Source: Pontixanthobacter luteolus
GTDB lineage: Bacteria; Pseudomonadota; Alphaproteobacteria; Sphingomonadales; Sphingomonadaceae
Assembly (NCBI RefSeq): GCF_009828095.1
Contig: NZ_WTYP01000001.1
Span: 496,001-560,000, forward strand
DNA length: 64,000 nucleotides
Reading direction: 5' to 3'
Each line of letters starts with the position of its first letter. Positions within the stretch are counted from its first letter, which is position 1. Made by a program: the position numbers and the translations under genes. Below the pieces are notes generated by a model. The model ran no database searches. It was not told the origin of the DNA and saw only the letters and a program-made list of their open reading frames with translations. Of this stretch, positions 1 to 8,644 are shown one piece after another.

Positions 1-385
1 AATCCGGTAAAGAGCACCCGAATTGCTAAATATTTCGCAGCAGTAATGGTTCACCGGATTTTAACCATCCCGGGCCGTGGTTAGTGCGCGGGCGACGTCA
101 ATAATGCGCTTTGGCGCTTTGCTGTGGATCGTGGTGGTTAATCGCGAACCGGATCAGGTCCACACCCTGCCGCAGCGCTTGCATCCCAAAGCAGCAACGT
201 TTCTGCCGAGTTGTCTCCAATGCTGAGGGTTGCGCGAGTTTTTCGAGCCATCGCTGCCGAAATCGGCCAATCCCCCTGATCGGCGGCAATCGAAATGTGC
301 GGTGCGAAACTCTTGTTTGCTTACAGTGCCTTGCCACTGGCGGTGAGCTATGTTTAGTCTCGTGCCATTGAATTCGGGGGACGTT
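1..385. other. Intergenic/edge region with no supported gene
   Basis: No convincing coding region is seen. The short open frames here, on both strands, lack recognisable motifs and plausible starts. The only structure noted is an 8-bp inverted repeat, AATCCGGT at 1-8 and ACCGGATT at 53-60. The last part must carry the promoter and ribosome binding site for the S9 peptidase; GGGGG at 376-380 is a good Shine-Dalgarno candidate for the ATG at 386. The start of the window may cut through an upstream element. Confidence 0.5.
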
Positions 386-2425
386 ATGATTGGCGGGTTG
401 AATAAATGGCTTCTCGGCGCTGTGCTGCTGAGCGGTTCACAAGTGGTTTGGGCGCAAGAACAAGAAGCCGCTCAAGTCTCAGCCGGGCAGACTGAGGCTG
501 CGGCACCAGCCCGGTCGACTTCTTCAGCCGAGCCCGCAGTGCAGACTGATCCGCCGGCTGGAACGCAGGAGGGGCGGCCGCCGATCATCCCGACAGAACT
601 GTTTGCCCAGTACAACAATTTCAACGGGGCGAAGCTTTCACCCGATGGCAGCTCGGTGGCATTGCAGACCCGCGTGACTGGGAACCCGGTGATCGTAATC
701 ATCGATGCCGCAACAAAGCAGGCAACCGGGAGATACGGCCTTGGAGAAAAGGCTCAGATCGAATGGTTTCGATGGGCGGGAAACCAGAAAATCCTGGTCT
801 CGATTTCGTTCATTCACGATTATTTTGGCGACGAGATGCGGTATACGCGGCTGTATGCGCTTGATCTGCAATCGGGAACGACGGCGTTCGTCGGTCGGAG
901 GACCGGTGCGGTAATCGGTGACGATGTAATCTTCGTTGCAGAGGATGGCTCCTACGCATTGGTTTCGATGCAGCGCACGCCCTATGACTATCCCTCGGTT
1001 TACCGTCTCGAACTGAAAGAGAATGGTGACGAAGACGACATCCAGAGCCCGAAACAGGGTATCTGGAACTGGTATGCGGACGAAGACGGTGTGGTGAGAA
1101 TGGGCACGGGCTGGTACCGTAAACGGCTCAGGGTCTATTACCGCAAAGGGCCGGATGACAGCCTGAAACTAATCGGCAAGATCAAGGCTGGCGACGAGGA
1201 CGAAAAATTCTGGGACATTTCCCAGATCGTCAGCGGGTCCGACGAAGGCTATGTCCTGCAAGAAGGCGACGATGGCCGCATCGGCTTGCGGCTGTTTAAT
1301 TATGCTACCCGCGAAGTGGTCGATACGTTTTACGAGCATCCTGAGTGGAACCTCGATTCGGCCATACTCCGGGACGGTAAACCGGTTGCGGCCTATTACA
1401 CCGACGACCGTGACCGGGTCGTATGGTTCGATGAAAAGACGGACAACCAGTACAAAGCCATCGGTAAAGCTTTGCCGGAAGATGAAGTCTGGGTGACTTC
1501 GCGCGCAAAGGACGATTCGCGGGTGTTGATATGGGCTGGTGGGGAAGCCGATCCAGGGGCGATTTACATCTACACTCCCGAAGAAAAGCGGATCGATCAA
1601 TTTGCAGAGATGCGCCCGAAACTGAACTTCCGGTTGCTTGCCAAACCAAAGCCTGTCGAATTCAAAACGCGTGATGACAAGACAATGCGGGCATACCTTA
1701 CCCTGCCACGCGGGCGAGATGCCAAAGGATTGCCTTTGATCCTGCTGCCGCATGGCGGGCCTTATGGTGTCCGGGACAAACTTCGGTACGACGACGATGT
1801 TCAGCTCCTCGCCAACCGTGGATATGCGGTGCTTCAGCCGAACTTCCGCGGCTCTGACGGATACGGCAAGGAATTCTCCGAACTTGGCAAAGGCCAGATC
1901 GGGCGAAAGATGCAGGACGATATCGACGATGCAATGGATTGGGCGGTCGCAGAGGGCATTGCCGACCCGTCCCGTGTTTGCGTCGTGGGAAGCAGTTACG
2001 GCGGTTACGCTGCAATGTGGGCGGTAATCCGTAATCCGGAACGCTATCGCTGCGCGGCCAGCTGGGCCGGGGTGACCGACTGGGACAGCATGCTCAAATA
2101 TGATCGCCGCTTCCTCAGCCGAAAAGGCAGCAAGAGCTGGCGCGCGAGGATCGAGGGTGAAGACGGATTCGATCTGGATGCGGTATCGCCGCTGGAAAAT
2201 GCGGACCGCATCAACCTTCCGCTGCTGATCGCGCACGGTGAAGACGATAGCGTTGTACCCTTCAGCCAGTTCAAGAAGATGAGCAAGGAAGCGGCGAAGG
2301 CTCCGATGCCGCCGGAAACCCTTGTGATCGAAGATGAAGGGCACTCGTTCTCGTCATCAGAGAACATCAAGGCGTGGTATGACAAGTTGATCGGGTTTCT
2401 TGAGACGCACAATCCCGCAGATTGA
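386..2425 (+). CDS. Exported S9 family prolyl-oligopeptidase-like peptidase
   Basis: This is probably a periplasmic serine peptidase that cleaves short peptides. An N-terminal signal peptide ending near VVWAQ is followed by an Ala/Glu/Pro-rich linker, a beta-propeller-like domain, and a C-terminal alpha/beta hydrolase domain. The nucleophile lies in GSSYGG (Ser about residue 537). The acid lies in HGEDDSVVP (Asp about 621) and the base in EDEGHSF (His about 653), which matches the S9 catalytic order Ser-Asp-His. I chose ATG 386 over 350 because a GGGGG ribosome binding site precedes it and the signal peptide then starts cleanly. At 679 residues it has the usual size for bacterial S9C-like enzymes. 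Its exact substrate cannot be read from the sequence. Confidence 0.88.
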   Translation: MIGGLNKWLLGAVLLSGSQVVWAQEQEAAQVSAGQTEAAAPARSTSSAEPAVQTDPPAGTQEGRPPIIPTELFAQYNNFNGAKLSPDGSSVALQTRVTGNPVIVIIDAATKQATGRYGLGEKAQIEWFRWAGNQKILVSISFIHDYFGDEMRYTRLYALDLQSGTTAFVGRRTGAVIGDDVIFVAEDGSYALVSMQRTPYDYPSVYRLELKENGDEDDIQSPKQGIWNWYADEDGVVRMGTGWYRKRLRVYYRKGPDDSLKLIGKIKAGDEDEKFWDISQIVSGSDEGYVLQEGDDGRIGLRLFNYATREVVDTFYEHPEWNLDSAILRDGKPVAAYYTDDRDRVVWFDEKTDNQYKAIGKALPEDEVWVTSRAKDDSRVLIWAGGEADPGAIYIYTPEEKRIDQFAEMRPKLNFRLLAKPKPVEFKTRDDKTMRAYLTLPRGRDAKGLPLILLPHGGPYGVRDKLRYDDDVQLLANRGYAVLQPNFRGSDGYGKEFSELGKGQIGRKMQDDIDDAMDWAVAEGIADPSRVCVVGSSYGGYAAMWAVIRNPERYRCAASWAGVTDWDSMLKYDRRFLSRKGSKSWRARIEGEDGFDLDAVSPLENADRINLPLLIAHGEDDSVVPFSQFKKMSKEAAKAPMPPETLVIEDEGHSFSSSENIKAWYDKLIGFLETHNPAD

Positions 2426-2528
2426 TGGGCGGCTGGCGGGCGCGTGATCGTGACAGCGCTAAGGCCGCAAAATTTCCCACAAGCGGGCAATTGCAGTTCG
2501 GCGCGGGTATGGTTACCTTGTGTTAGCC

Positions 2529-2927
2529 ATGAAAGAGCTTTTCCAGCACGCTGCCATAACCGACGATATCGCTGTTCGCGTTGCGGTTAATTTTCTGCCC
2601 GAACAATCGCACCCGGAGGCGGGTAAATGGTTCTGGGTCTATCATATCCGGATCGAGAACGGTTCGGACCGCACCGTGCAGCTGCAGTCCAGACACTGGC
2701 GCATCACCGATGCTCGGGGGATGGTCAATCATGTCGACGGCGAAGGGGTGGTCGGAGAAACCCCGGTCCTGAAGCCCGGCGAGTCGCACGATTACGTGTC
2801 TGGCTGCCCGCTTACGACACCGAGTGGTACGATGGAGGGGTTTTACACTTTCAGCACCCCGCAAGGCGACCAGCTTGAGGTCCGGATTCCGTTCTTCCCG
2901 CTGGCTGCTCCGGCTACGGCTGGCTGA
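2529..2927 (+). CDS. apaG: ApaG family protein
   Basis: The 132-residue product is a single immunoglobulin-like beta-sandwich domain of the ApaG (DUF525) family. Diagnostic stretches are the YHIRIEN segment, LQSRHWRITD, the GEGVVGETPVLKPGE stretch and MEGFYTF. In Salmonella ApaG was linked to Co/Mg resistance, but the molecular role is not settled. A GTG at 2520 in frame could also start translation; ATG 2529 gives the family-typical N-terminus. The gene is convergent with the heme peroxidase and shares a terminator hairpin with it. Confidence 0.9.
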   Translation: MKELFQHAAITDDIAVRVAVNFLPEQSHPEAGKWFWVYHIRIENGSDRTVQLQSRHWRITDARGMVNHVDGEGVVGETPVLKPGESHDYVSGCPLTTPSGTMEGFYTFSTPQGDQLEVRIPFFPLAAPATAG

Positions 2928-2941
2928 GCGTCACACGAAAC

Positions 2942-2978
2942 AAAAAAGGGCAGCGGTTTCCCGCCGCCCTCTCTTTTT
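2942..2978. terminator. Bidirectional terminator between apaG and the peroxidase
   Basis: The stem pairs 2947-2956 with 2961-2970 (one A/C mismatch) around loop TTTC. It has a run of A on the left flank (2942-2947) and TTTTT at 2974-2978 on the right. This arrangement suits termination from both sides, which fits its place between convergent genes. Confidence 0.75.
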
Positions 2979-2993
2979 AGTACGTCGCGCCCA

Positions 2994-4406
2994 TCAAGGC
3001 TGTGCGGCAGTGACCATCTTTCCGACGCTGTCCCACTCTGGCCTGGGCGACCAGTTGCGGTTCGCGCCGAGATAGGATTCATGATCCAGTTCGAGGAGGC
3101 CGATGATGGTTTCGGCGACGATCCTCGCGCCCACCGGCCCCAGGCCTTCGCCCTTGGTTCGGTTGCCGCCCGTTTCAGCGCGCCCGATCTCCTCCGCTTC
3201 GACCAGCAGATATAGCCAGAGCGGAATGCCCTCGCGCGGCAAGCCAAAGCTTTCCACCTTGTCGCGAACCTTGTCGAGCTCACTATCGGGCCGTCCCATA
3301 TGGATGGCAATCTTGTCGCCGCCGGGAAGCAGGAAAGTATTGCCGCGCAACAGATTGCGGGTGGCCAGCGAGTTGACATCGTCGGGATCGATGAACGGCA
3401 AGGCTAGCAGGATCGGCGCGAGCTTCGCATCAAGTTTGTCCGCTTTCTGCACTGATCGATTTGCTGGCGTGTCGAACAATTCATGGAAATCCACCACCGC
3501 ATCTGCGCTGGCCAGCGGTTTGAAGCCGCCGCCCAATATGCTGCCGAACAGATCGTGCTGTGCGCCGCTTTTCTGGAGCTGGATTTTTTGCGGGATCATC
3601 GAATGGCCGAACCGGTATGCTGCCACCGAAAACTCGACCGGGATGTAGGGATGCCCGCCGCAGTAATATTGCCGCCCACAAGCCAGGATGTCGTCCACCA
3701 CGGGCGCACCGCAAATCGAATTGAGAAAGTCGTTCACGACATTCCATTGATAATGCCAGGTCGTCTCGATGCGGGCTTCTTCGAACAATTCGCCGCGGCT
3801 CAAGCCTTCGTGTGTATGCAGGTCGTCGCAAACGTGGTTGTGAAAGCGGATCATCGCCAGTTGCAGCTGGCTGATGACGCGGTTTTCGTCATTGCGGGGG
3901 TCGCCGATGATCGCCCGGCCATTTACTGCGCGAGCAAGGTCGCTATCGGCAAGCCCGCCGGTGCCGCTGTCAGCCCCGGTCAGCAGTTTCGCCCCGCGAA
4001 AATCGTCGTCTTCATCGGTGTAGAGATATGGCTGCGCTTCCGGCCCAAGTCCGTAGATGCAGTCGAGGTCCAATGTCGGAGTGCGCACATTGGGAACTTC
4101 GCCCGGATCGTCCACAACCCGTTGGAAGCTGGTGGACGCATCAAGCGTGATGTCGTGATCAACGAACTGGCCGAAGAATATCTGGCCGACGTCAACTCCC
4201 TTCGTCCGCGATTTCTTCGTCCCTGCATCCATTGGGCCTCCAGCGGCCCCAACCGCCTGAAGTTTCGCAGGATGAACATAGGAGGGCGGAATGTCAGGGA
4301 ACATACGTCCGAACCGGTCTTCCCGAGAAGGAACTCCTTGCCCCCGGATGCAATACTTTTGCAATCCGACGAGTTCCATCATGCCGTGGTGGTCTGAACG
4401 AGACAT
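2994..4406 (-). CDS. Animal-type heme peroxidase family protein
   Basis: The 470-residue protein belongs to the animal heme peroxidase superfamily (An_peroxidase), which has bacterial members. The distal histidine sits in GQFVDHDITLD (His about 84) and the proximal histidine in AAYRFGHSMI (His about 268). GDPRNDEN and RFHNHV match further conserved blocks. No signal peptide is visible, so a cytoplasmic location or non-classical export is likely. Such enzymes oxidise halides or phenols with hydrogen peroxide; the substrate here is unknown. It is divergent from a LysR regulator across an unusually AT-rich spacer, which suggests control by that regulator. The ATG at 4406 was taken because the frame upstream holds no better start. 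Confidence 0.88.
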   Translation of the reverse strand: MSRSDHHGMMELVGLQKYCIRGQGVPSREDRFGRMFPDIPPSYVHPAKLQAVGAAGGPMDAGTKKSRTKGVDVGQIFFGQFVDHDITLDASTSFQRVVDDPGEVPNVRTPTLDLDCIYGLGPEAQPYLYTDEDDDFRGAKLLTGADSGTGGLADSDLARAVNGRAIIGDPRNDENRVISQLQLAMIRFHNHVCDDLHTHEGLSRGELFEEARIETTWHYQWNVVNDFLNSICGAPVVDDILACGRQYYCGGHPYIPVEFSVAAYRFGHSMIPQKIQLQKSGAQHDLFGSILGGGFKPLASADAVVDFHELFDTPANRSVQKADKLDAKLAPILLALPFIDPDDVNSLATRNLLRGNTFLLPGGDKIAIHMGRPDSELDKVRDKVESFGLPREGIPLWLYLLVEAEEIGRAETGGNRTKGEGLGPVGARIVAETIIGLLELDHESYLGANRNWSPRPEWDSVGKMVTAAQP

Positions 4407-4645
4407 ATTTCTCTCCTATGTTTAATTTCGAATTAACTACGTTATCGTGCGACTCCACTTTTATTACTTTTGCGATTCTTTATTTTGGATTCGTTTTATA
4501 ATAATAGGAAAAACTCGACAAAGCCAAATTCTTGTCGGCGGCCCGTCTTGCAAACCGGTCGTGTTGCCAATTCGTGCCGGGGATTGGTGCATTGGCAAAT
4601 CGCACGGTTGCAGCAGGCGCAACCTGCGCCTAAATCGCCTGCACT
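4407..4645. promoter_or_regulatory. AT-rich divergent promoter region, peroxidase/LysR
   Basis: This 239-bp spacer separates two divergent genes. About 4405-4520 is strikingly AT-rich compared with the GC-rich surroundings, with long T and A runs such as TTTTATAATAATAGGAAAAA. The remaining part near the LysR start has normal composition. LysR proteins usually bind in the shared promoter region of the gene they control, so this is the likely operator. I could not single out one operator sequence. Confidence 0.5.
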
Positions 4646-5437
4646 ATGAAGCGCACCCATCTGCCACTTAACGCCCTGCGCGTTTACGACGCCGCGGCCC
4701 GGCATCTCAGCTTTACCCGTGCAGCAGATGAGCTTGCGGTCACGCCGGCGGCGGTAGGCCAGCAAATCCGCGCGTTGGAAGATCATCTGGGCACGGTCTT
4801 GTTTCGCCGCACCAGCAAGGGGCTGGAGCTTACACCAGAAGGCTGCGCCGGACTGGATGCGCTGCGTGAAGGTTTCCTGAAATTTGAAGAGAGCGTGCAG
4901 GCGATGCAGGCCGGTCAGGCGAGCGACAGCTACACCATCGCTGCGCCCCGCGAATTCTACGCACAATGGCTCGCTCCGAGGCTTGCGGCATTTCGCAAGG
5001 AAAACCCGGAAACCCGTTATCATCTCGTGGAGGATGAGAACGCCGATTTCACCGAGGCAAATCTTGATGTGGCGATCCGTCTGGTCGACGGGCCCGGGGA
5101 TCTAAACGGGGTGGAGCTTGCCCCGGCAAAGCGGGTGGTTGTTTCCACCGATGGCGCGCCAGATGACTGGATCGACTGGCCAGGTGCCCCGCTGCCCGAT
5201 GGCGCGGCGCCGACGGTCGAAGTCGGTAATGCCGGTCAGGCCCTATCCAGCGCGATGGCCGGGATGGGGAAGGCAATCTTGCCCTATCTGCTGGTTTCCG
5301 AGGCTGTCGATGCCGGGAGGCTGGACATTCTGGAGGGGCCGGACGAGGGCCGCAGAGCGTACTGGATGGTGGCACCTGCGCCGCAATGGCGCCAGAAGAA
5401 GGTCAAATCACTGGTCGAGTTTCTGACCGGCGGCTGA
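4646..5437 (+). CDS. LysR family transcriptional regulator, GcvA-like
   Basis: The 263-residue protein starts with a winged helix-turn-helix typical of the GcvA/AmpR branch: LPLNALRVYDAAARHLSFT, then AADELAVTPAAVGQQIRALE, ending in LELTPEG near residue 59. The C-terminal effector domain is short for the family (about 290-300 residues is usual), particularly in its second half. The divergent neighbour is a heme peroxidase, so that gene is the most likely target. The effector ligand is not predictable. Confidence 0.88.
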   Translation: MKRTHLPLNALRVYDAAARHLSFTRAADELAVTPAAVGQQIRALEDHLGTVLFRRTSKGLELTPEGCAGLDALREGFLKFEESVQAMQAGQASDSYTIAAPREFYAQWLAPRLAAFRKENPETRYHLVEDENADFTEANLDVAIRLVDGPGDLNGVELAPAKRVVVSTDGAPDDWIDWPGAPLPDGAAPTVEVGNAGQALSSAMAGMGKAILPYLLVSEAVDAGRLDILEGPDEGRRAYWMVAPAPQWRQKKVKSLVEFLTGG

Positions 5438-5440
5438 CCG

Positions 5441-6553
5441 TTACTCTCCCTCGACGCGGTCTTTCTCCGTGTCTTCCTCAAATTCCTGCATCACCGTATC
5501 TGCATCGCGCATATCTTCGCTCGTTGCGTCTTCGGCCTCTTCGTTCTTGGCACGGGCGCGGTCCCAGTCGAGGCACATGCGTGCCAGGATCGGGCGGTGG
5601 TCCGAACCGACGGGGCCAAGGACCTGCATTTCGTCGATCAGGAATTCATCTGTCACGAACAGGTGGTCCAGCGGCCAGCCAAGCCATGTCATGTCGGCGG
5701 GGAAGGTGGCGTAAGTGCCGCGCCCGATACGGGGGTCGATGAACTGACCAATTTGCATGAACAGGCGGGTCGTGTCGGACCATGCAACATCGTTGAAATC
5801 ACCGATTGCAATGACCGGCATTTTCGCGCCGCGTGCTTCGCGCGCAGCCACTACCAATTCTGCGTCACGTTCTTCAGTATCCTGACCGGGCTGGGGAGGG
5901 CGCGGGTGCAAACCAACCAACCGGAATTCCGATTTGCCAAGTCCGATCGTCGCCATCACGGACGGCGTGTCTTTCTGGGCAAGGTCGCGGATCGCGGCGT
6001 CTCGCATCGGCAACCTGCTAGCGAACATAAGGCCGTATTTGTTATCGAGCGGCTGCGATAATACCTCAGGGTAGCCGGACAGTGCCGGCTGGACAGCATC
6101 GGCCCACGCCTGATCGGTTTCCATCAGCAAGACGATGTCGGCATCAATCCGCTCGATCAGGTCGATCGTGCGGCCATATTCACGATTATCCTGCAGTACA
6201 TTTAGGGAGAGGACGGAAAAACACTGGGCCGTCGCAAGAGTTTCTGCATCCGCGCGGGCAACCTGTGTCGCGGCGATCGGGCTATACGGATATATCCGAT
6301 AAGCCTGATATGCCGACAAAGCGATCAGTGCCAGCGGGAACCATGGCCGCCAATGGCGATCGAAAATCCATAACAGACCGCCGATAATGAGCATGGCAAA
6401 AAGGATTTGCAAACGGGGGAAATCCCACGCCCGGATCCACCACTGATTTGAATCGGTCGTGCTTAGAAGCACGCCGATGATCAGCAATGCGGCTAGAGCG
6501 CGCAAAACCCATATTCCGGTCGTCTTCAGTCCCGAACGCGTATCGCGGCTCAT
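5441..6553 (-). CDS. Membrane-anchored endonuclease/exonuclease/phosphatase family protein
   Basis: Three hydrophobic segments in the first 95 residues anchor a C-terminal EEP-fold domain. Catalytic signatures are LSLNVL (Asn), LLMETD (Glu), LVGLHPRPP (His), IAIGDFNDV (Asp/Asn) and GSDHRPILA (Asp/His). These are the metal-dependent phosphodiesterase residues of the family. The domain probably faces the periplasm, but its substrate (nucleic acid, lipid or small phosphoester) is unknown. The last 40 residues form an acidic tail very rich in Glu and Asp, which is not part of the fold. The gene is convergent with the LysR gene, three bases apart. Confidence 0.87.
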   Translation of the reverse strand: MSRDTRSGLKTTGIWVLRALAALLIIGVLLSTTDSNQWWIRAWDFPRLQILFAMLIIGGLLWIFDRHWRPWFPLALIALSAYQAYRIYPYSPIAATQVARADAETLATAQCFSVLSLNVLQDNREYGRTIDLIERIDADIVLLMETDQAWADAVQPALSGYPEVLSQPLDNKYGLMFASRLPMRDAAIRDLAQKDTPSVMATIGLGKSEFRLVGLHPRPPQPGQDTEERDAELVVAAREARGAKMPVIAIGDFNDVAWSDTTRLFMQIGQFIDPRIGRGTYATFPADMTWLGWPLDHLFVTDEFLIDEMQVLGPVGSDHRPILARMCLDWDRARAKNEEAEDATSEDMRDADTVMQEFEEDTEKDRVEGE

Positions 6554-6619
6554 GCAATTCTCCCCTGTTGCCTACTAGACGCCGAACCACGGAACTGGTT
6601 CCGCGATGGGGGCTGGGGA

Positions 6620-7243
6620 TCAACCCAATACGTTGAAGACTTCGGCGATGCCAGGCGGGTCGCATTCAAGCCGCAAGCGCTCGACTGCTTCGGCGATGTC
6701 AAAGGAGTATGTGTTGACCGCGCCGTCGCGGGCAGTCAGCTGCCCGCCAAGCGATTTGGTAAAGTCGATTGCGCTGGCATTTTCGGACAGGGTGTTGGCG
6801 GTAAAATCGGTCAACCCTTCGCCCGCAGCATCAAGAAGAATGGTGGCAGTCAGAAGTTTGCCAAGGCCCAAGCCGTGAAATTCGTCGAGAACCGCGACCG
6901 AGAATTCGGCGCATTCGGGGTGATCTTCCGAACGGAAGGCGTGAACTGCGCCGATGGCAGGCTTGCCTTCTCTGTCCGATGCAATCGCACCCCAGGCCAG
7001 ATGGTCATGGCCGTCAACATCCAGAAGCCTGTCTATCACCCAGTCGGGCGGGGTGCGTGCGCCGGAAAAAAACCGCAGATAGAGCGAGCGGGCAGACATT
7101 TTGCCAAGGCCCTCGCGCATCAACATCAAATCTCCGGGCCCGGGGGTTCTGATGCAAACCGGTGTCCCGTTCTCCAGCCTTGTGTGGATGGTTGCAGAAG
7201 AGGGCGGGGCCGAAGTCATGGTGGCATCAGGTCTAGCACGCAT
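6620..7243 (-). CDS. GNAT family N-acetyltransferase
   Basis: The product has the layout of a GNAT domain. The stretch LSVRFF-like SLYLRFFSGARTP near residue 55 resembles the acetyltransferase domains found with acyl-CoA synthetases. The acetyl-CoA loop is EFHGLGLGKLL (about residues 143-153). Substrate is unknown. Start is uncertain: ATG 7243 gives 207 residues and ATG 7219 gives 199; neither has a strong ribosome binding site. It lies 66 bases upstream of the EEP gene on the same strand and may be co-transcribed with it. Confidence 0.82.
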   Translation of the reverse strand: MRARPDATMTSAPPSSATIHTRLENGTPVCIRTPGPGDLMLMREGLGKMSARSLYLRFFSGARTPPDWVIDRLLDVDGHDHLAWGAIASDREGKPAIGAVHAFRSEDHPECAEFSVAVLDEFHGLGLGKLLTATILLDAAGEGLTDFTANTLSENASAIDFTKSLGGQLTARDGAVNTYSFDIAEAVERLRLECDPPGIAEVFNVLG

Positions 7244-7383
7244 CGCACCATCAGCAGAGTAAAAAGCAAGCCGCAGACAGTGCCTTGGCGCATGTATCTG
7301 AAGACTAGGGACAATCCCTGATTTCGCAGGAAGGGCAACAAACGGACACTCGCTCCGAACCCAGAGTAATGGAGTAAAACCAG

Positions 7384-7737
7384 ATGAGACCGATTGCCGC
7401 CGCCCTCACACTCGCAATCGCTGCCACGCTTCCGGCAGCGTGCCACCACGATGTTTACGGCCGTGGTACGCTCGTCTGGTCGAGCTATCCCTATTATGGA
7501 TGGTATGATGGATATTACGGCACGTTCTATGACGGTTACTGGGGCGTAGACGGATATTTCTGGTACCGTTTGACGCCGCAGGCGCGGCGCTATCGCAAGG
7601 ACGAACGGCGTCATTTCCGCCGGGAGAACAGGGATGGCAATCCGAACTACAAGCGGTTCGAACGGCGCATGAACCCGCCGCGCGATGGCACGCGCATGCC
7701 GAACTATCCGCGGGGCAAGAACCGTCCTGGCAATTGA
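7384..7737 (+). CDS. Small Tyr-rich putative lipoprotein
   Basis: No family is recognised. The 117-residue product opens with a hydrophobic signal ending in LPAAC, a plausible lipobox with Cys about residue 20. The middle part (residues 24-60) is very rich in Tyr, Gly and Asp, with repeated YYG/YDGY patterns. The C-terminal half is basic and rich in Arg, Asn and Pro. GGAG at 7371-7374 lies upstream of the ATG. The composition suggests a small envelope protein. It stands alone between a divergent GNAT gene and the ribosomal cluster. Confidence 0.7.
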   Translation: MRPIAAALTLAIAATLPAACHHDVYGRGTLVWSSYPYYGWYDGYYGTFYDGYWGVDGYFWYRLTPQARRYRKDERRHFRRENRDGNPNYKRFERRMNPPRDGTRMPNYPRGKNRPGN

Positions 7738-7760
7738 CTGGCGGTACCTGGAATTGCAAT

Positions 7761-7817
7761 GCATCCGTCAAGCGGGCCGAACGTGGAGGGCTCCCGTTCC
7801 TCGCGCTTGACGGATGC
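7761..7817. repeat. 14-bp perfect inverted repeat (long hairpin)
   Basis: GCATCCGTCAAGCG at 7761-7774 is repeated exactly in reverse complement at 7804-7817, around a 29-base loop. It lies 24 bases after the small lipoprotein gene. No T-run follows, so it is not a classical terminator. It could still be a 3'-end stabilising hairpin or a site for a DNA-binding protein. Confidence 0.6.
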
Positions 7818-7909
7818 AGCGCAAGTCCGTAAAGGCCCGCCATCCGATGTGCGCATCCTCCACCGAGTTTACGCCACACCGGGTAGATAGAGCTGAACAT
7901 TGCCGGTTT

Positions 7910-7949
7910 AGCCTCGGGGGCCTGTCGCTTATGCGATGAGGCTCTTTTC
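7910..7949 (+). terminator. Terminator-like hairpin upstream of rpsL
   Basis: AGCCTC at 7910-7915 pairs with GAGGCT at 7938-7943. An inner TCGC/GCGA stem is closed by loop TTAT, and CTTTTCT follows directly. It could end transcription from the upstream lipoprotein gene or act as an attenuator in an rpsL leader. Confidence 0.4.
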
Positions 7950-8148
7950 TATTGAGCGAACACCGTCCTTCCGGATGCGTTCGTTTCGGGGCGGCCGTCA
8001 AAGTAACCCGGAGCCGTTCGGCCCAGGTGGAGTGTTTCAGCTCGCGCGGATTTGCCGTCTGCCTCTTTATATGGGGTGTACGCGGCGCGCGCGAGTTTTT
8101 GCATTCTTACCTGTCCGCTGGCTTCACAATTCAGGTGAAGAGTACTTC

Positions 8149-8520
8149 ATGCCGACTATTAACCAGCTGGTCCGCAAGGGCCGCGTTCCGCAGAAGGCCA
8201 AATCCAAGGTCCCTGCGATGGAACAGAACCCGCAGAAGCGCGGCGTTTGCACCCGTGTTTACACGACTACTCCGAAGAAGCCGAACTCGGCGCTTCGTAA
8301 GGTTGCCAAGATCCGTCTGACCAACCAGCGCGAAGTCATCTCCTACATCCCGGGCGAGGGCCACAACCTGCAGGAGCACTCCGTTGTGCTTATCCGCGGC
8401 GGCCGTGTGCGCGACCTTCCCGGTGTGCGTTACCACGTCCTGCGCGGCGTGCTGGATACGCAAGGGGTCAAGGATCGCAAGCAGAGCCGTTCGAAGTACG
8501 GCGCCAAGCGTCCGAAGTAA
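8149..8520 (+). CDS. rpsL: 30S ribosomal protein S12
   Basis: S12 sits at the decoding centre of the small subunit and affects accuracy; it is the classical streptomycin-resistance locus. The 123-residue product has [16 protein letters not shown] and the [10 protein letters not shown] segment. The lysines in TTPKKPNS and the block after GHNLQEH are intact, so no resistance change is evident. Start ATG 8149 gives [11 protein letters not shown], the universal N-terminus, preceded by AGGTGAAG. First gene of the str operon, with 124 bases to rpsG. Confidence 0.98.
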   Translation: MPTINQLVRKGRVPQKAKSKVPAMEQNPQKRGVCTRVYTTTPKKPNSALRKVAKIRLTNQREVISYIPGEGHNLQEHSVVLIRGGRVRDLPGVRYHVLRGVLDTQGVKDRKQSRSKYGAKRPK

Positions 8521-8644
8521 GGTTTAGGCGCGGGGCCAGCGCGTTCTTCGATCCGGTTGCCTGACATCAGGTGGCTGGCGAAGCAGGCTGGATCCGCAGG
8601 GCGGCCCTGAACAGGGTCGCTGCACTCCGAAGGAGTTTTATAAT

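Larger units (their letters stand above)
7738..8148. other. 411-bp leader/intergenic region before rpsL
   Basis: No gene is supported here. The region holds a perfect 14-bp inverted repeat (7761-7817), a terminator-like hairpin (7910-7949) and the upstream sequence of the str operon. A TATATG at 8068-8073 looks like a -10 element, but no matching -35 lies 16-18 bases upstream, so no promoter is assigned. The GTG- or ATG-started frame that runs into rpsL from 7936 is an extension artefact. Confidence 0.5.

Noticed and set aside
98-371. Overlapping 79- and 86-residue open frames on both strands at the left edge
   Set aside because: No motif, no plausible ribosome binding site and Cys/Arg-rich composition typical of shadow frames.
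8044-8073. TATATG near 8068 as the rpsL promoter -10
   Set aside because: No -35 element lies at 16-18 bases upstream; TTGCCG at 8052 is too close.
7936-8148. In-frame 71-residue N-terminal extension of S12
   Set aside because: S12 universally starts MPTINQL; AGGTGAAG lies just before ATG 8149.
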